Positions 1 to 7,885 of a stretch of 15,497 nt of DNA are shown here, piece by piece; positions within the stretch are counted from its first letter, which is position 1; the number at the start of each line of letters is the position of its first letter. A program made the position numbers and the translations under genes. This DNA is from Clostridiales bacterium (GTDB taxonomy: Bacteria; Bacillota_A; Clostridia; Peptostreptococcales; Anaerovoracaceae), in contig SVCR01000012.1 in assembly GCA_015058265.1 (NCBI GenBank), positions 1 through 15,497 of the forward strand, written 5' to 3'. Below the pieces are notes generated by a model. It did no database searches. It saw only the letters and a list, made by a program, of their open reading frames with translations, and was not told the DNA's origin.

Positions 1-470
1 CTTCAGTACCGGTGGAGCATTTTGAGAGAGCTTACGGCAAGTCGAACTACACAATGAAGAAGCTCATAGGTCTGTGGTCCAACATCATGGGATTCTCTGT
101 AGTCCCTCTCAAGATGGCACAGAAGGTCGGTGCTGCCATGTTCGCGCTCGGTATCATCGGAGCAATTTACATATTCATACGCAAGCTCCTGCATCCGGCA
201 ACGGCTGTAGGCTGGTCATCAATGATGGTAGCACTGTTCTTCTTCTCGGGAATGATCATCTTCTTCCTCGGGATCACAGGTGAATATATCGGCAGGATGT
301 TCCAGAACATGAGCAACGCTCCGCAATTCGTGGTGCGGGAGATATATCAGGGCAAGACAGGTAACAGCAGTGCGGAACAAGGCTCTGCAGAAGTTTCAGA
401 AATGTCCGGGGCTCCTGAGACAGGATCACAATTCGCGGAGGTTAAGGAAGGGAGCAAACGACAGCAATGA
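1..470 (+). CDS. Glycosyltransferase family 2, C-terminal part with two membrane segments (partial)
   Basis: The frame is open from base 3 with no start in view, so this is the 3' end of a longer gene; a GTG at base 12 is only an internal codon. The visible 155 residues begin with a conserved stretch ending R-A-Y-G-K-S-N-Y-T, typical of the membrane end of polyprenyl-phosphate glycosyltransferases of the DPM1/GtrB type. Two hydrophobic helices follow (about residues 40-60 and 74-95 of the fragment), then the G-E-Y-I-G-R sequence that usually follows the last helix in this family. Such enzymes normally move a sugar from a nucleotide donor to undecaprenyl phosphate at the cytoplasmic face. The last 45 residues form a low-complexity Ser/Glu/Gly-rich tail that looks lineage-specific. 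The stop codon overlaps the start of the ATP-grasp gene (ATGA), implying translational coupling. Catalytic residues lie outside the window, so the sugar cannot be guessed. Confidence 0.85.
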   Translation, partial: SVPVEHFERAYGKSNYTMKKLIGLWSNIMGFSVVPLKMAQKVGAAMFALGIIGAIYIFIRKLLHPATAVGWSSMMVALFFFSGMIIFFLGITGEYIGRMFQNMSNAPQFVVREIYQGKTGNSSAEQGSAEVSEMSGAPETGSQFAEVKEGSKRQQ

Positions 471-1666
471 AGAAATTACTAATACTCGGCGCAGGAATTT
501 ACCAGGTGCCGCTGATCACTACAGCTAAAAAAATGGGGATAGAGACCATTGTCACAAGTATCAAGGGAAACTATCCGGGCTTTGCCCTCGCTGACAAAGT
601 CTATTATGAAAATACTGTAGACTACGACGCCATCCTTGAGCTTGCGCGTACAGAGCAGGTGGACGGAGTCGTCACAGCCGGAACAGATGTCGCCGTTCCG
701 ACGATTGGAAAGGTCTGCGACGAGCTCGGTCTGAAGGGACTGAGCTTCGAAGCGGCAATGATATCTTCCAACAAGCTTCTCATGAAAGAAGCTTATGAGA
801 GAGAAGGTGTCCGTTCGGCAAAGTTCCGCGAGATAGCCATCGAAGATGCGGACTACCGCAGCAAGCTTGACGGGCTCAGGTTCCCTCTCATCTTTAAATC
901 GATAGATTCATCCGGGAGCCGCGGGATCACCCGTGTAGATTCTCCGGAAGAATTCGATGCCGCCAGACAATCGTCGATCGATAATACACGTTCAGACAGA
1001 TTCATAGTTGAAGAGTTCATCGAAGGCGAAGAATTCGGCGCCCAGGCATTCGTACAGGACGGAAAGCTTGAATTCATACTTCCTCACGGAGATTATGTAT
1101 TCAAGGGCAACACCGGAGTTCCTGTCGGCCACTTTGCTCCTTATGATCTCCCTGAGGAAGTCATCGAGGACGCAAGAGAGACCCTCGCGGCTGCAGTCAG
1201 AGCTATGAAGCTCGACAACTGCGCGATCAACGCTGACTTCATACTCAAGGACGGCAAGACATATGTTCTTGAGATAGGAGGCAGATCGGGAGCAACCTGC
1301 CTTGCTGAACTCGTGGCAATTTATTATGACTTTGACTATTACGAGAAGATCATAAGGGTCGCACTCGGTGAGCATGTCGATTTCAGTTCTGACAGCGCTG
1401 TACCTAATGCCAGCCATCTGCTCATGGCTGACAAGGACGGACATATTGTCTCGCAGGAAGACTGCAATGAACGTCTGAGTGACGGCAGCTATGCTGATCC
1501 GAATCTGCTCGATGTCCAATTCGACATGAAACCGGGAGATGAAGTCCATAAGTTCAGGATCGGGCCTCACCGCATAGGGCATGTCATAACCAAGGGCAAG
1601 GATCTGCAGGCAGCTGTCGCATCCCTGGAAAAGGCCATGTCAAATGTGACTATTAAAATAGATTGA
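467..1666 (+). CDS. ATP-grasp domain carboxylate ligase, function unassigned
   Basis: This 399-residue soluble protein has the three-part ATP-grasp layout. Residues 1-95 are a Rossmann-like N-terminal domain starting MKKLLILGAG. The nucleotide-binding part has a lysine at 144 (PLIFKSID), a glycine-rich loop S-S-G-S-R-G-I (148-154) and the V-E-E-F-I-E-G-E hinge (181-188). The metal and catalytic end is N-A-D-F (255-258), then V-L-E-I-G-G-R-S-G with Glu269 and Arg273. It resembles the CarB/PurK/biotin-carboxylase branch and free-standing ligases that join a carboxylate to an amine through an acyl phosphate. The start overlaps the glycosyltransferase stop by 4 nt, and a GAAGGGAG motif lies about 12 nt upstream of the ATG. 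The pairing suggests modification of a sugar or lipid-linked sugar with an amino acid or similar group, but that is inference; substrate residues cannot be read here. Confidence 0.85.
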   Translation: MKKLLILGAGIYQVPLITTAKKMGIETIVTSIKGNYPGFALADKVYYENTVDYDAILELARTEQVDGVVTAGTDVAVPTIGKVCDELGLKGLSFEAAMISSNKLLMKEAYEREGVRSAKFREIAIEDADYRSKLDGLRFPLIFKSIDSSGSRGITRVDSPEEFDAARQSSIDNTRSDRFIVEEFIEGEEFGAQAFVQDGKLEFILPHGDYVFKGNTGVPVGHFAPYDLPEEVIEDARETLAAAVRAMKLDNCAINADFILKDGKTYVLEIGGRSGATCLAELVAIYYDFDYYEKIIRVALGEHVDFSSDSAVPNASHLLMADKDGHIVSQEDCNERLSDGSYADPNLLDVQFDMKPGDEVHKFRIGPHRIGHVITKGKDLQAAVASLEKAMSNVTIKID

Positions 1667-1670
1667 TCAT

Positions 1671-1702
1671 ATCGGAGGATGAGCTGATTGCCATCCTCCG
1701 AT
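1671..1702 (+). terminator. Hairpin terminator after the ATP-grasp gene
   Basis: An 11-bp perfect stem (1671-1681 pairing with 1692-1702, arms ATCGGAGGATG and CATCCTCCGAT) encloses a 10-nt loop, starting 4 nt after the ATP-grasp stop codon. The 3' tail (CAATACGTTATT) is only moderately T-rich, so termination may be leaky. The right part overlaps the predicted promoter of the next gene. Confidence 0.65.
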
Positions 1703-1716
1703 CAATACGTTATTAC
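1688..1716 (+). promoter_or_regulatory. Candidate sigma-A-type promoter for the LtaS-like gene
   Basis: TTGCCA at 1688-1693 (5 of 6 match to the -35 consensus), a 17-nt spacer and TATTAC at 1711-1716 (4 of 6). Transcription would begin near 1723, giving a leader of about 29 nt to the ATG at 1752. The -35 box lies in the loop and right arm of the preceding terminator. This is a motif reading only. Confidence 0.4.
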
Positions 1717-1751
1717 TGAAGCTCAAATATGCTATCACTAAACAGATAAAC

Positions 1752-4394
1752 ATGAATCCAGACACAAGTAAGTTACCACTCTTTTCAGAACGCACTAAAA
1801 CAGATATCACACTACGAAGATCTATAATTAAGAAATCTATCCTCCTTCTTCTCCTCATGGCTGCACTGATATTTCTTATCACTCAGAAAGACAGCTTCAG
1901 GGAAAGCATCCTGGAGGATATCTATACCCATAGAGACGGAACAGATATGGTCAAGGTCTCCATGCTCGGCGACCATTACGTAGAGCAGAAATTCCGTACC
2001 AAATCAGACGCCCTGGGACAGCTCAAGATCAGATTCTTCAATCCTGCCGGTGAGAAGGCGACCGGTAAGATCACTGTTACTCTCAAAGACCCTCAAGATA
2101 AAGAAGTAGCGTCCACTGAGCTGGATGCCTCTCTCCTCAATCAGAACAAATCCACTAAATTTATACTCGGAGGAGACTCTGCCGAGGCAAACTTCAACCG
2201 CATAGTCTCAACGCAGCAGCAGTCCTCGGTTTCTATCCCGGTCACTGAAAATGAGTATTACACCATCGGGATATCTGCTGAAGATATATCGAGCCCTGAG
2301 GAACTGGATCTTGTTCTCGATACCGACCCCGATTTCCACAACCGAGAGGCCGATACATATAATGCCGTCATAGACGGGGAAGAATGCGCTGACTCCTGGG
2401 TGAAGTCTTCGTTTATATTTCTCCGTTTTCCTAAGGCTCTGTACAAATCACTTTTAGCTGCTGCTTTTGCAGCTCTGATATTCATTCTTATTCCTTTTGA
2501 GATCATCGACGAGAAGCTTCTGGCCGCCAAACGATGGCCGTTCGATCTCAGCAAAGCTGTCACACGTATCATGTTCGTTGCTGCTCCGCTGGTCTCCTAC
2601 TTTGTGATACAGTTATACTCAGGCTTCAGCATCGAAATGTTCCTTGAGCAGCTTCTGTCACCGGAGCAGATCGGTCTGTTCAATCTGTTCATTATAGGAT
2701 TGATATGGTGGCTGATCTACACTCTGAGCAACCGCGTGAGATTCACTTCCGCTGCCACGGTCCTCATCGCTTCCGGATTCGGATTAGCTAATTATGCGCT
2801 TACTCTCTTCCGTGACACTCCTCTGATCGCAACAGATATCGCGCAGCTCAATACGGCTATGCAGGTTGCCGGATCATACTCGCTGACCTTTGACCGCTAT
2901 TCAATTACCGCCATCGTCATATCTGCGATCTGGATCCTGACCTCCTTTGCTCCGGCCGGGCATGCAGGTCTTCCAATAAAGAAGCGTCTGATACCTGTCA
3001 TCATATTCTTCATATGGTCAGGGGCCTTCTACTATATGTTCTTCAGCAGCAGCCTTCTGAAAGACAGAGATCTCAGAGTCTCAGGCTTCAAGCCTCGCTC
3101 AACCTATGTCAGCAAAGGCAGTGCATTGGCCTTCGTTATCACAGCTACCAACACTTATGTCAAGAAGCCGGAAGACTATTTTGCTGCAGATATTAAAGGG
3201 CTTGCTCAGGATTATCCATCCGATACCGCAGTCAGAGCAGATGAGGTCTCTGCGGATTCGCCTAATGTGATCATCGTAATGAACGAGTCCTTTGCTGACC
3301 TGTCTTTGCTTGGCGAATTTGATGTCAACAAGGATTACATGCCATTCTACCGGAGCCTGAGCGATAATACTGTAAAGGGATGGATGCATCCGTCAGTGTT
3401 CGGCGGATCAACAGCGAATACGGAATTTGAAGCTCTTACCGGGTTTTCCGTCAAATACATCCCATTTATGGCTGTTGCCTACCGCAGCGTGCTTAAGGAT
3501 AACGTTCCGTCTCTGTCCCGGTACTTCACATCTGAAGGATACGGCGGGAATATAGCATTCCATCCGGGAATGGCAGATTCATATAATCGTGACAAGGCTT
3601 ATCCTAGACTGGGGTTTGATTCTCATCTATCGTTCTCAGACCTTGACGATCCGGAGATGATCAGAGACTATGTTTCAGACGACTATAATTACAAGATCAT
3701 AGAAGAGGAATACGAAAAATACAGAGAGGAGAACCCAGATGCTCCATTCTTCCTCTTCAATGTTACCATCCAGAATCACGGAGGATATGAGAGAAGCAGC
3801 GGGATCGTAGATAACGGTCTGAGGATAACCTCGGAAGCGGTCCAGAATGATGTCACAGAGCAATACCTCAATCTTATTAGTATCAGCGATGAGGCTCTGA
3901 AAGGCCTGATCGATTACTTCAGCAATGTAGACGAGGATACTGTCATATTGTTCTTCGGAGATCATCAGCCGAGGCTGAGCAACGGCTTCTACAATCTTAT
4001 GAGAAGAAAACACCATCAGACCTCTGATCTGAAATGGTCAGAATACAAGCATCAGGTCCCGTTCATGATATGGTCAAATTATGATATGGAAAACGGTGCT
4101 GCAGGACAGGAAGAAGATATCCAGCTCAGTGCCAATTATCTGGGGCCGTATCTGAAAAGCGTTATTGGGATGCCTCTGACAGGATTCGATAAATACCTGC
4201 TGGATCTGCATGAAGAGCTGCCTGTTATCAATGCTGTTTATTACAAGGATTCCGAGGGGAACATATACGATCCTGACAAACCGTCCGAATACGACGATAA
4301 GATCGCGGAATATGAAAGGATACAGTATAACGGGCTTATCGACAGCGGCCACCGCTGCAACAGCTTCTTTAAACTGAAAAAATCTGCAGAATAG
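1752..4394 (+). CDS. LtaS-like polyglycerol-phosphate transferase (sulfatase fold) with an extracytoplasmic insert
   Basis: This 880-residue membrane protein belongs to the lipoteichoic acid synthase / phosphoglycerol transferase family. The C-terminal enzyme domain (about 500-880) faces outside the cell and has the expected metal and catalytic residues: Glu512 in V-M-N-E-S-F, nucleophile Thr554 in G-G-S-T-A-N-T-E-F, His676 in Q-N-H-G-G-Y, and Asp737-His738 in F-F-G-D-H-Q-P. Family members add glycerol phosphate from phosphatidylglycerol to lipoteichoic acid, or prime or edit such polymers. Hydrophobic segments lie near 29-45, 229-250, 271-290, 307-326, 334-354, 385-400 and 412-430. Residues 46-225, between the first and second segments, form a soluble beta-rich insert, so it is larger than the usual 600-700-residue, five-segment LtaS. 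The ATG at 1752 is the only canonical start in the open stretch, and no Shine-Dalgarno sequence is visible before it. Whether it is the main synthase or a side enzyme cannot be told. Confidence 0.88.
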   Translation: MNPDTSKLPLFSERTKTDITLRRSIIKKSILLLLLMAALIFLITQKDSFRESILEDIYTHRDGTDMVKVSMLGDHYVEQKFRTKSDALGQLKIRFFNPAGEKATGKITVTLKDPQDKEVASTELDASLLNQNKSTKFILGGDSAEANFNRIVSTQQQSSVSIPVTENEYYTIGISAEDISSPEELDLVLDTDPDFHNREADTYNAVIDGEECADSWVKSSFIFLRFPKALYKSLLAAAFAALIFILIPFEIIDEKLLAAKRWPFDLSKAVTRIMFVAAPLVSYFVIQLYSGFSIEMFLEQLLSPEQIGLFNLFIIGLIWWLIYTLSNRVRFTSAATVLIASGFGLANYALTLFRDTPLIATDIAQLNTAMQVAGSYSLTFDRYSITAIVISAIWILTSFAPAGHAGLPIKKRLIPVIIFFIWSGAFYYMFFSSSLLKDRDLRVSGFKPRSTYVSKGSALAFVITATNTYVKKPEDYFAADIKGLAQDYPSDTAVRADEVSADSPNVIIVMNESFADLSLLGEFDVNKDYMPFYRSLSDNTVKGWMHPSVFGGSTANTEFEALTGFSVKYIPFMAVAYRSVLKDNVPSLSRYFTSEGYGGNIAFHPGMADSYNRDKAYPRLGFDSHLSFSDLDDPEMIRDYVSDDYNYKIIEEEYEKYREENPDAPFFLFNVTIQNHGGYERSSGIVDNGLRITSEAVQNDVTEQYLNLISISDEALKGLIDYFSNVDEDTVILFFGDHQPRLSNGFYNLMRRKHHQTSDLKWSEYKHQVPFMIWSNYDMENGAAGQEEDIQLSANYLGPYLKSVIGMPLTGFDKYLLDLHEELPVINAVYYKDSEGNIYDPDKPSEYDDKIAEYERIQYNGLIDSGHRCNSFFKLKKSAE

Positions 4395-4413
4395 ACTTAG
4401 TCTATTCTGCAGA
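4383..4413. terminator. Palindromic terminator carrying both stop codons of convergent genes
   Basis: Bases 4383-4397 pair perfectly with 4399-4413 (15 bp, centre at 4398). The stem holds the last codons and TAG (4392-4394) of the LtaS-like gene on the plus strand, and the last codons and TAA (4397-4399) of the PaaK-like gene on the minus strand. Six A residues at 4377-4382 give the minus-strand transcript a run of six U directly after the stem, the classical intrinsic form. The plus-strand transcript has no U run, so termination in that direction is less certain. Confidence 0.8.
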
Positions 4414-5698
4414 CGATCATTCTGAGTTTTCCGTTATCATCCGGCGGGATGACCTTCATCCAGTCGAACTTTATATTGAACGGATGCTTGAATTTAGCAT
4501 CAAGAGCTGTTCGCAGCTCTTTTTCTATTTCTTCTTTAGTCCGGTCTGACTCCTCTTCATTATGAACACACTGGACCGTGATATTGTGATAGTCCTCCTG
4601 TATGAACCGGATCTGCATCACATCCTCGCAATGGGCGATTATAGGCGCGATCTCGAAGAAGGTCGTAACTTCCCCGGTCTCATATTTAAATGCGTCATTC
4701 ATCCTTCCCTGCACTCCGGATATGAATCGCACCCCGTCCCTGACTACAGCATTGACTTTGTCCCCTACCACGTAATTGATAAGCGGGAGATCAGTCTTAT
4801 ACAGAGGAGTGACGACTATCTTGCCCTCATCTGCCGGCCGGTCGTTATCATCATAGACATTTACGACAAAGGAGTCGTTGTGGACTGTATATTCATCGGA
4901 AGACCCGAGCTTGACCATACAGGCTCCGGCTTCGGCCGTTCCGTATGAGTCGATGATGTTAGGTCCCAGTATCTCTCTGAACAGATTCCTTGCGGCATCG
5001 TCTATCTTCTCACCCGTCGGGCAGAAGAACTTAGGCTGCCACATGCTGACTTTGTTCTGCTTGCAGTATAGGCACAGCCTCATCAGCTCCGTCTTGTTCA
5101 TGTACAGCAGGTCCGGCTGATATTCATTTACCTGCTTCACCATATCCGGCTCCGGTGCATACTGGTTGAGGAAGCCCCTCCTCAATATTCCGAGCTTCTG
5201 GAAGAAGGCCTCGTGCTCTCCGGTAACGCTGTGAGCGCTCATACGGCTCATCGTCTTTCCGAAGAAAGGATTGTAGCCGGCGATCAGCAGTACTCTGAAC
5301 CAGTTTGCCATGTTGTATGCCTTTTCCTTAGGCGACACCAGAACCATCAGAGGCACACCGGACGAGCCGCTGGTCGTATCGTGATACCAGTCCTTGTACT
5401 TAGGATCCTTGTCCTCCTCCTTCATCCATGCGCGCAGTTCCTCTTTATAAAGGAGCGGCAGCTTGGTCAGGTCATCCGCGCATCGTATATCTGAAGGCTT
5501 GACACCTGCTCTGTCGAACCGTTCTCTGTAGAACGGTACTTTGTACGCCTTCTTTGCCAGCCTTCTGACTCTTCTGTCCTGTATCTTCTTGACACGCGAA
5601 AAGTCCTTAGGGATGCTGTGCTTCATCTTGGGAAGATCAGCCAGTATCATCAGGTTGATCAGTTTCTTCTGGTATTTCTCAAACATCTTAACGGTCAT
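4397..5698 (-). CDS. PaaK/CapK-like adenylate-forming enzyme
   Basis: This protein of 433 residues (429 from the better-supported start) resembles phenylacetate-CoA ligase and the CapK group of capsule clusters. Numbered from the first ATG, the ATP loop is T-T-S-G-S-S-G-V-P-L (108-117), the A5 motif S-Y-G-T-A-E-A-G is at 251-258, the hinge G-R-M-N-D-A-F-K is at 331-338, and a C-terminal D-N-G-K-L-R (421-426) supplies the expected catalytic lysine. Members activate a carboxylic acid as an acyl-adenylate; CapK-type members occur in surface-polysaccharide loci and their substrates are mostly unknown. Two in-frame ATGs exist, at 5698 and 5686. AAAGGATG directly abuts the first, which is no useful spacing, but sits about 9-12 nt before the second, so translation probably starts at 5686. 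The gene stands alone on this strand and ends in the shared palindrome at 4383-4413. Confidence 0.85.
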   Translation of the reverse strand: MTVKMFEKYQKKLINLMILADLPKMKHSIPKDFSRVKKIQDRRVRRLAKKAYKVPFYRERFDRAGVKPSDIRCADDLTKLPLLYKEELRAWMKEEDKDPKYKDWYHDTTSGSSGVPLMVLVSPKEKAYNMANWFRVLLIAGYNPFFGKTMSRMSAHSVTGEHEAFFQKLGILRRGFLNQYAPEPDMVKQVNEYQPDLLYMNKTELMRLCLYCKQNKVSMWQPKFFCPTGEKIDDAARNLFREILGPNIIDSYGTAEAGACMVKLGSSDEYTVHNDSFVVNVYDDNDRPADEGKIVVTPLYKTDLPLINYVVGDKVNAVVRDGVRFISGVQGRMNDAFKYETGEVTTFFEIAPIIAHCEDVMQIRFIQEDYHNITVQCVHNEEESDRTKEEIEKELRTALDAKFKHPFNIKFDWMKVIPPDDNGKLRMIVCRID

Positions 5699-5842
5699 CC
5701 TTTACTGTATTACGCACAGATAGTCTATACCCTTTTGTACTCCGGTGAAAAGAGGGCATTTCTGAAAATTGCGTTTTCTAACAATATGTTTATAATACCC
5801 TACTTATCATGCATGCAACAATTATTTTTCCTTAACATTTCT

Positions 5843-5870
5843 TTGATTTGCATGGCTTTTCGTGTATAAT
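5843..5870 (+). promoter_or_regulatory. Sigma-A-type promoter of the L,D-transpeptidase gene
   Basis: TTGATT at 5843-5848, a 16-nt spacer and a perfect TATAAT at 5865-5870. Transcription should start near 5877, giving a leader of about 86 nt. A strong AAAGGGG ribosome binding site (5952-5958) lies 4 nt before the ATG at 5963. The rest of 5699-5962 is an AT-rich divergent intergenic region with no further gene that I can see. Confidence 0.7.
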
Positions 5871-5962
5871 AAAACATCCATAGTAAAAGTATAGAGTTAT
5901 ACTGAAATAACTATGTACACATCAAAGGAAATAATATTATTCAAAATAAAGAAAGGGGTTTT

Positions 5963-7573
5963 ATGAACAGAAAGTATCTATCAAGAATGCTGACTATTCT
6001 CCTCTCGATGGCAATGATTGTAACAAGCATGAGTCTTGCTTTCGCTACCGATCAGGAACCTGTTCAAAGCGATGAGCAGAATGTCGCAGAGGAAACTGTT
6101 CCGGAAGTTGTTCCGGAAGATACCGATGCAGAAGAAGATGCGGTCGTTGAGGACACTGATGCAGAGGAGAATTCATCAGAAGCGCTTCTCGACAGTACAG
6201 CAGTATCTAAGCCTGTACTGGATGCAAGCCATATCACCAGAGATAACAGTAAGGGTTCTAAGCCTGATCTTACAGTTACATGGGATCCTGTTGAGTCTGA
6301 GACCAGTGAGACCGTCTATTATGCTATCAGGATTTGGACCAGCACCAAGCCGTTTGCTCCATATGGATATAGACGTGTCAATTCTCTGACAGCAACTGAG
6401 CACACTTTCATGGACATTGATGCCAACAAGACATATAGCATTCAGGTTGGGGCTTACACTGATTCGGGCTTATATCCTATCGACGAGACAGAATATGATA
6501 AGACAGACACTACTACAGATGGCTGGGCTCTCGATGATTCCAATGTAGTATGGAGTGATCCGATCACTTATACAGTTCCTGTCACCGTCGGCAAAGTCAA
6601 GAATCTCAAGATCAAGCAGATCTCAAAGGACGACAACTGGTACAAGATCACATGGGATGATGCTTCGGGAGAGGTCGGACATTACTACATCTTCATGGAT
6701 AAAGAAGCATACAAAGGTCCTAAAGATCTCCCTAAGAAGGCTCGTCGTCTTTCCGGCAGTACTAACAGCTTCAAGATTCAACTCAAGGAAGGTACTCACA
6801 CATTCAGGGTCAAGACTATCAGCCCGTATTCAACGAATGATGCTGTTGTTTCGTCCAAAATCAAAGTCAAAGTCAAACTGCTCAGCAAAGTTCATCCTTC
6901 AATGGATTGGAAGGTAGTATTCTATAAGAAAACACCTCTCTACAAGAGCAGATCCGGTTATGCCAAGATCAAGACAATTAAGAAGAAGACCAAAGGCGCT
7001 ATTGCTCTTGACTGGAGTCCTTCACATATAAGCGATTGGGGTACCCCTAGCAGGATTCAGGTCAAGCTCAAGAATGGCAAGAAAGGCTGGGTACCTTACA
7101 GCTACGTGGATATCGTTGCTGATAACACATGGAAGAAGAGTTATGCAAAGTCCGCTATCCTGAAATATGTAAATCAGTTTGGAAGTGCTAACAAGTATCT
7201 GATATGGTGCAACAAGTACACCTCCAGAGTATATATATTCGAGGGCAAGAAGGGTAACTGGAAACTCAAAAGGACTTGTAAGGTCACAGTCGGAAAGTTC
7301 TATCAGCCGGTTTCCACCAGTACATCTAAGACACTTGGAGCAAGATACGGTCGTGTGTATCACCTGACTGAGAACGGAACAAGATACTACTTTGACTACG
7401 CAAGGACATTCCATGGATCCGGATACTTCCATACCAGAAGCTATTGGGCAAGTGGAGGTCAAAAGAACACTATCCAGCTCAGACCTAACACAAGAGGATG
7501 CGTCAGAATGTATACGGACGACGCTAAGTACTTATACACTCTCCCTGTAGGCACCAAGGTAATCCACAAGTAA
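5963..7573 (+). CDS. Secreted L,D-transpeptidase (YkuD fold) with fibronectin-like and SH3-like domains
   Basis: This 536-residue exported protein is a probable peptidoglycan cross-linking enzyme acting in the wall. A signal peptide (1-28) has a basic start, a hydrophobic core and S-L-A-F-A before the cut. A very acidic linker (31-75) contains two copies of E-D-T-D-A-E-E. Two beta-sandwich domains that look like fibronectin type III follow (about 84-205 and 208-305), then a basic SH3-like segment (315-385), and the YkuD catalytic domain at about 410-536. The catalytic signature is T-R-G-C-V-R-M (510-516) with Cys513 as nucleophile, and His484 in T-F-H-G is the likely partner. YkuD enzymes make 3-3 cross-links or attach proteins to peptidoglycan and resist most beta-lactams. 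Lysine-rich repeats such as K-V-K-V-K may bind anionic wall polymers (inference). The gene is monocistronic, with its own promoter and terminator. Confidence 0.9.
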   Translation: MNRKYLSRMLTILLSMAMIVTSMSLAFATDQEPVQSDEQNVAEETVPEVVPEDTDAEEDAVVEDTDAEENSSEALLDSTAVSKPVLDASHITRDNSKGSKPDLTVTWDPVESETSETVYYAIRIWTSTKPFAPYGYRRVNSLTATEHTFMDIDANKTYSIQVGAYTDSGLYPIDETEYDKTDTTTDGWALDDSNVVWSDPITYTVPVTVGKVKNLKIKQISKDDNWYKITWDDASGEVGHYYIFMDKEAYKGPKDLPKKARRLSGSTNSFKIQLKEGTHTFRVKTISPYSTNDAVVSSKIKVKVKLLSKVHPSMDWKVVFYKKTPLYKSRSGYAKIKTIKKKTKGAIALDWSPSHISDWGTPSRIQVKLKNGKKGWVPYSYVDIVADNTWKKSYAKSAILKYVNQFGSANKYLIWCNKYTSRVYIFEGKKGNWKLKRTCKVTVGKFYQPVSTSTSKTLGARYGRVYHLTENGTRYYFDYARTFHGSGYFHTRSYWASGGQKNTIQLRPNTRGCVRMYTDDAKYLYTLPVGTKVIHK

Positions 7574-7596
7574 TACGATTGATATGATCAAACAAC

Positions 7597-7628
7597 AGGA
7601 TCCCGCTCGTCTGAGCGGGATCCTTTAT
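7597..7628. terminator. Strong intrinsic terminator between convergent units
   Basis: A 12-bp perfect GC-rich stem (7597-7608 with 7613-7624, core GGATCCCGCTC) has a 4-nt loop and TTTATTT following on the plus strand. It ends the L,D-transpeptidase transcript 24 nt after its stop. On the minus strand the same stem is followed by GTTGTTTGAT, so it probably also ends the acylation operon, whose last stop is at 7658-7660. Confidence 0.9.
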
Positions 7629-7657
7629 TTGCATGATTCTGATCTTACACGAGCCGA

Positions 7658-7885
7658 TCACTCATCTTCAAGGGATTCGATGAGATCATATATCGCTTCA
7701 GCACTGTTGAAATACTGAGGTTTGAGTTTGGAAACCGGTATCTTGACTCCGTATTCCTTCTTGATCATGTCCACAATGCGGATGATGTCGAACGATTTGA
7801 TGACATTATCATCTACCAGCGTGGTGCAGTTCTCGAAATCCACATCGTCTCTGATGCTCTTGAGATTCTCAATAAGTTCCTTCAT
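7658..7885 (-). CDS. Acyl carrier protein of the Dlt-like operon (DltC-like)
   Basis: This 75-residue acidic protein has the size of DltC and other stand-alone carrier proteins. Ser31, in I-K-S-F-D-I-I-R-I-V, is the expected 4'-phosphopantetheine attachment site. The S-F-D-I-I pattern at the start of helix 2 is like DltC, but the residue before the serine is Lys rather than the usual Asp or Leu-Asp. It should receive the acyl group from the adenylation enzyme encoded two genes upstream and present it as a thioester to the MBOAT protein. It is the last gene of the operon. Its ATG overlaps the stop of the SGNH gene (ATGA), and AAGGAGG at 7896-7902 lies 10 nt before the start. In canonical dlt operons dltC precedes dltD; here the order is reversed. 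Confidence 0.85.
   Translation of the reverse strand: MKELIENLKSIRDDVDFENCTTLVDDNVIKSFDIIRIVDMIKKEYGVKIPVSKLKPQYFNSAEAIYDLIESLEDE

Noticed and set aside
5789..5818. Promoter for the PaaK-like gene (TTGCAT, 18-nt spacer, TATAAA on the minus strand)
   Set aside because: The -35 match is only 3 of 6, and several equally weak choices exist in this AT-rich stretch.
6856..6884. Short tandem repeat of AAAGTC units
   Set aside because: It simply encodes the K-V-K-V-K linker of the L,D-transpeptidase and has no sign of separate function.
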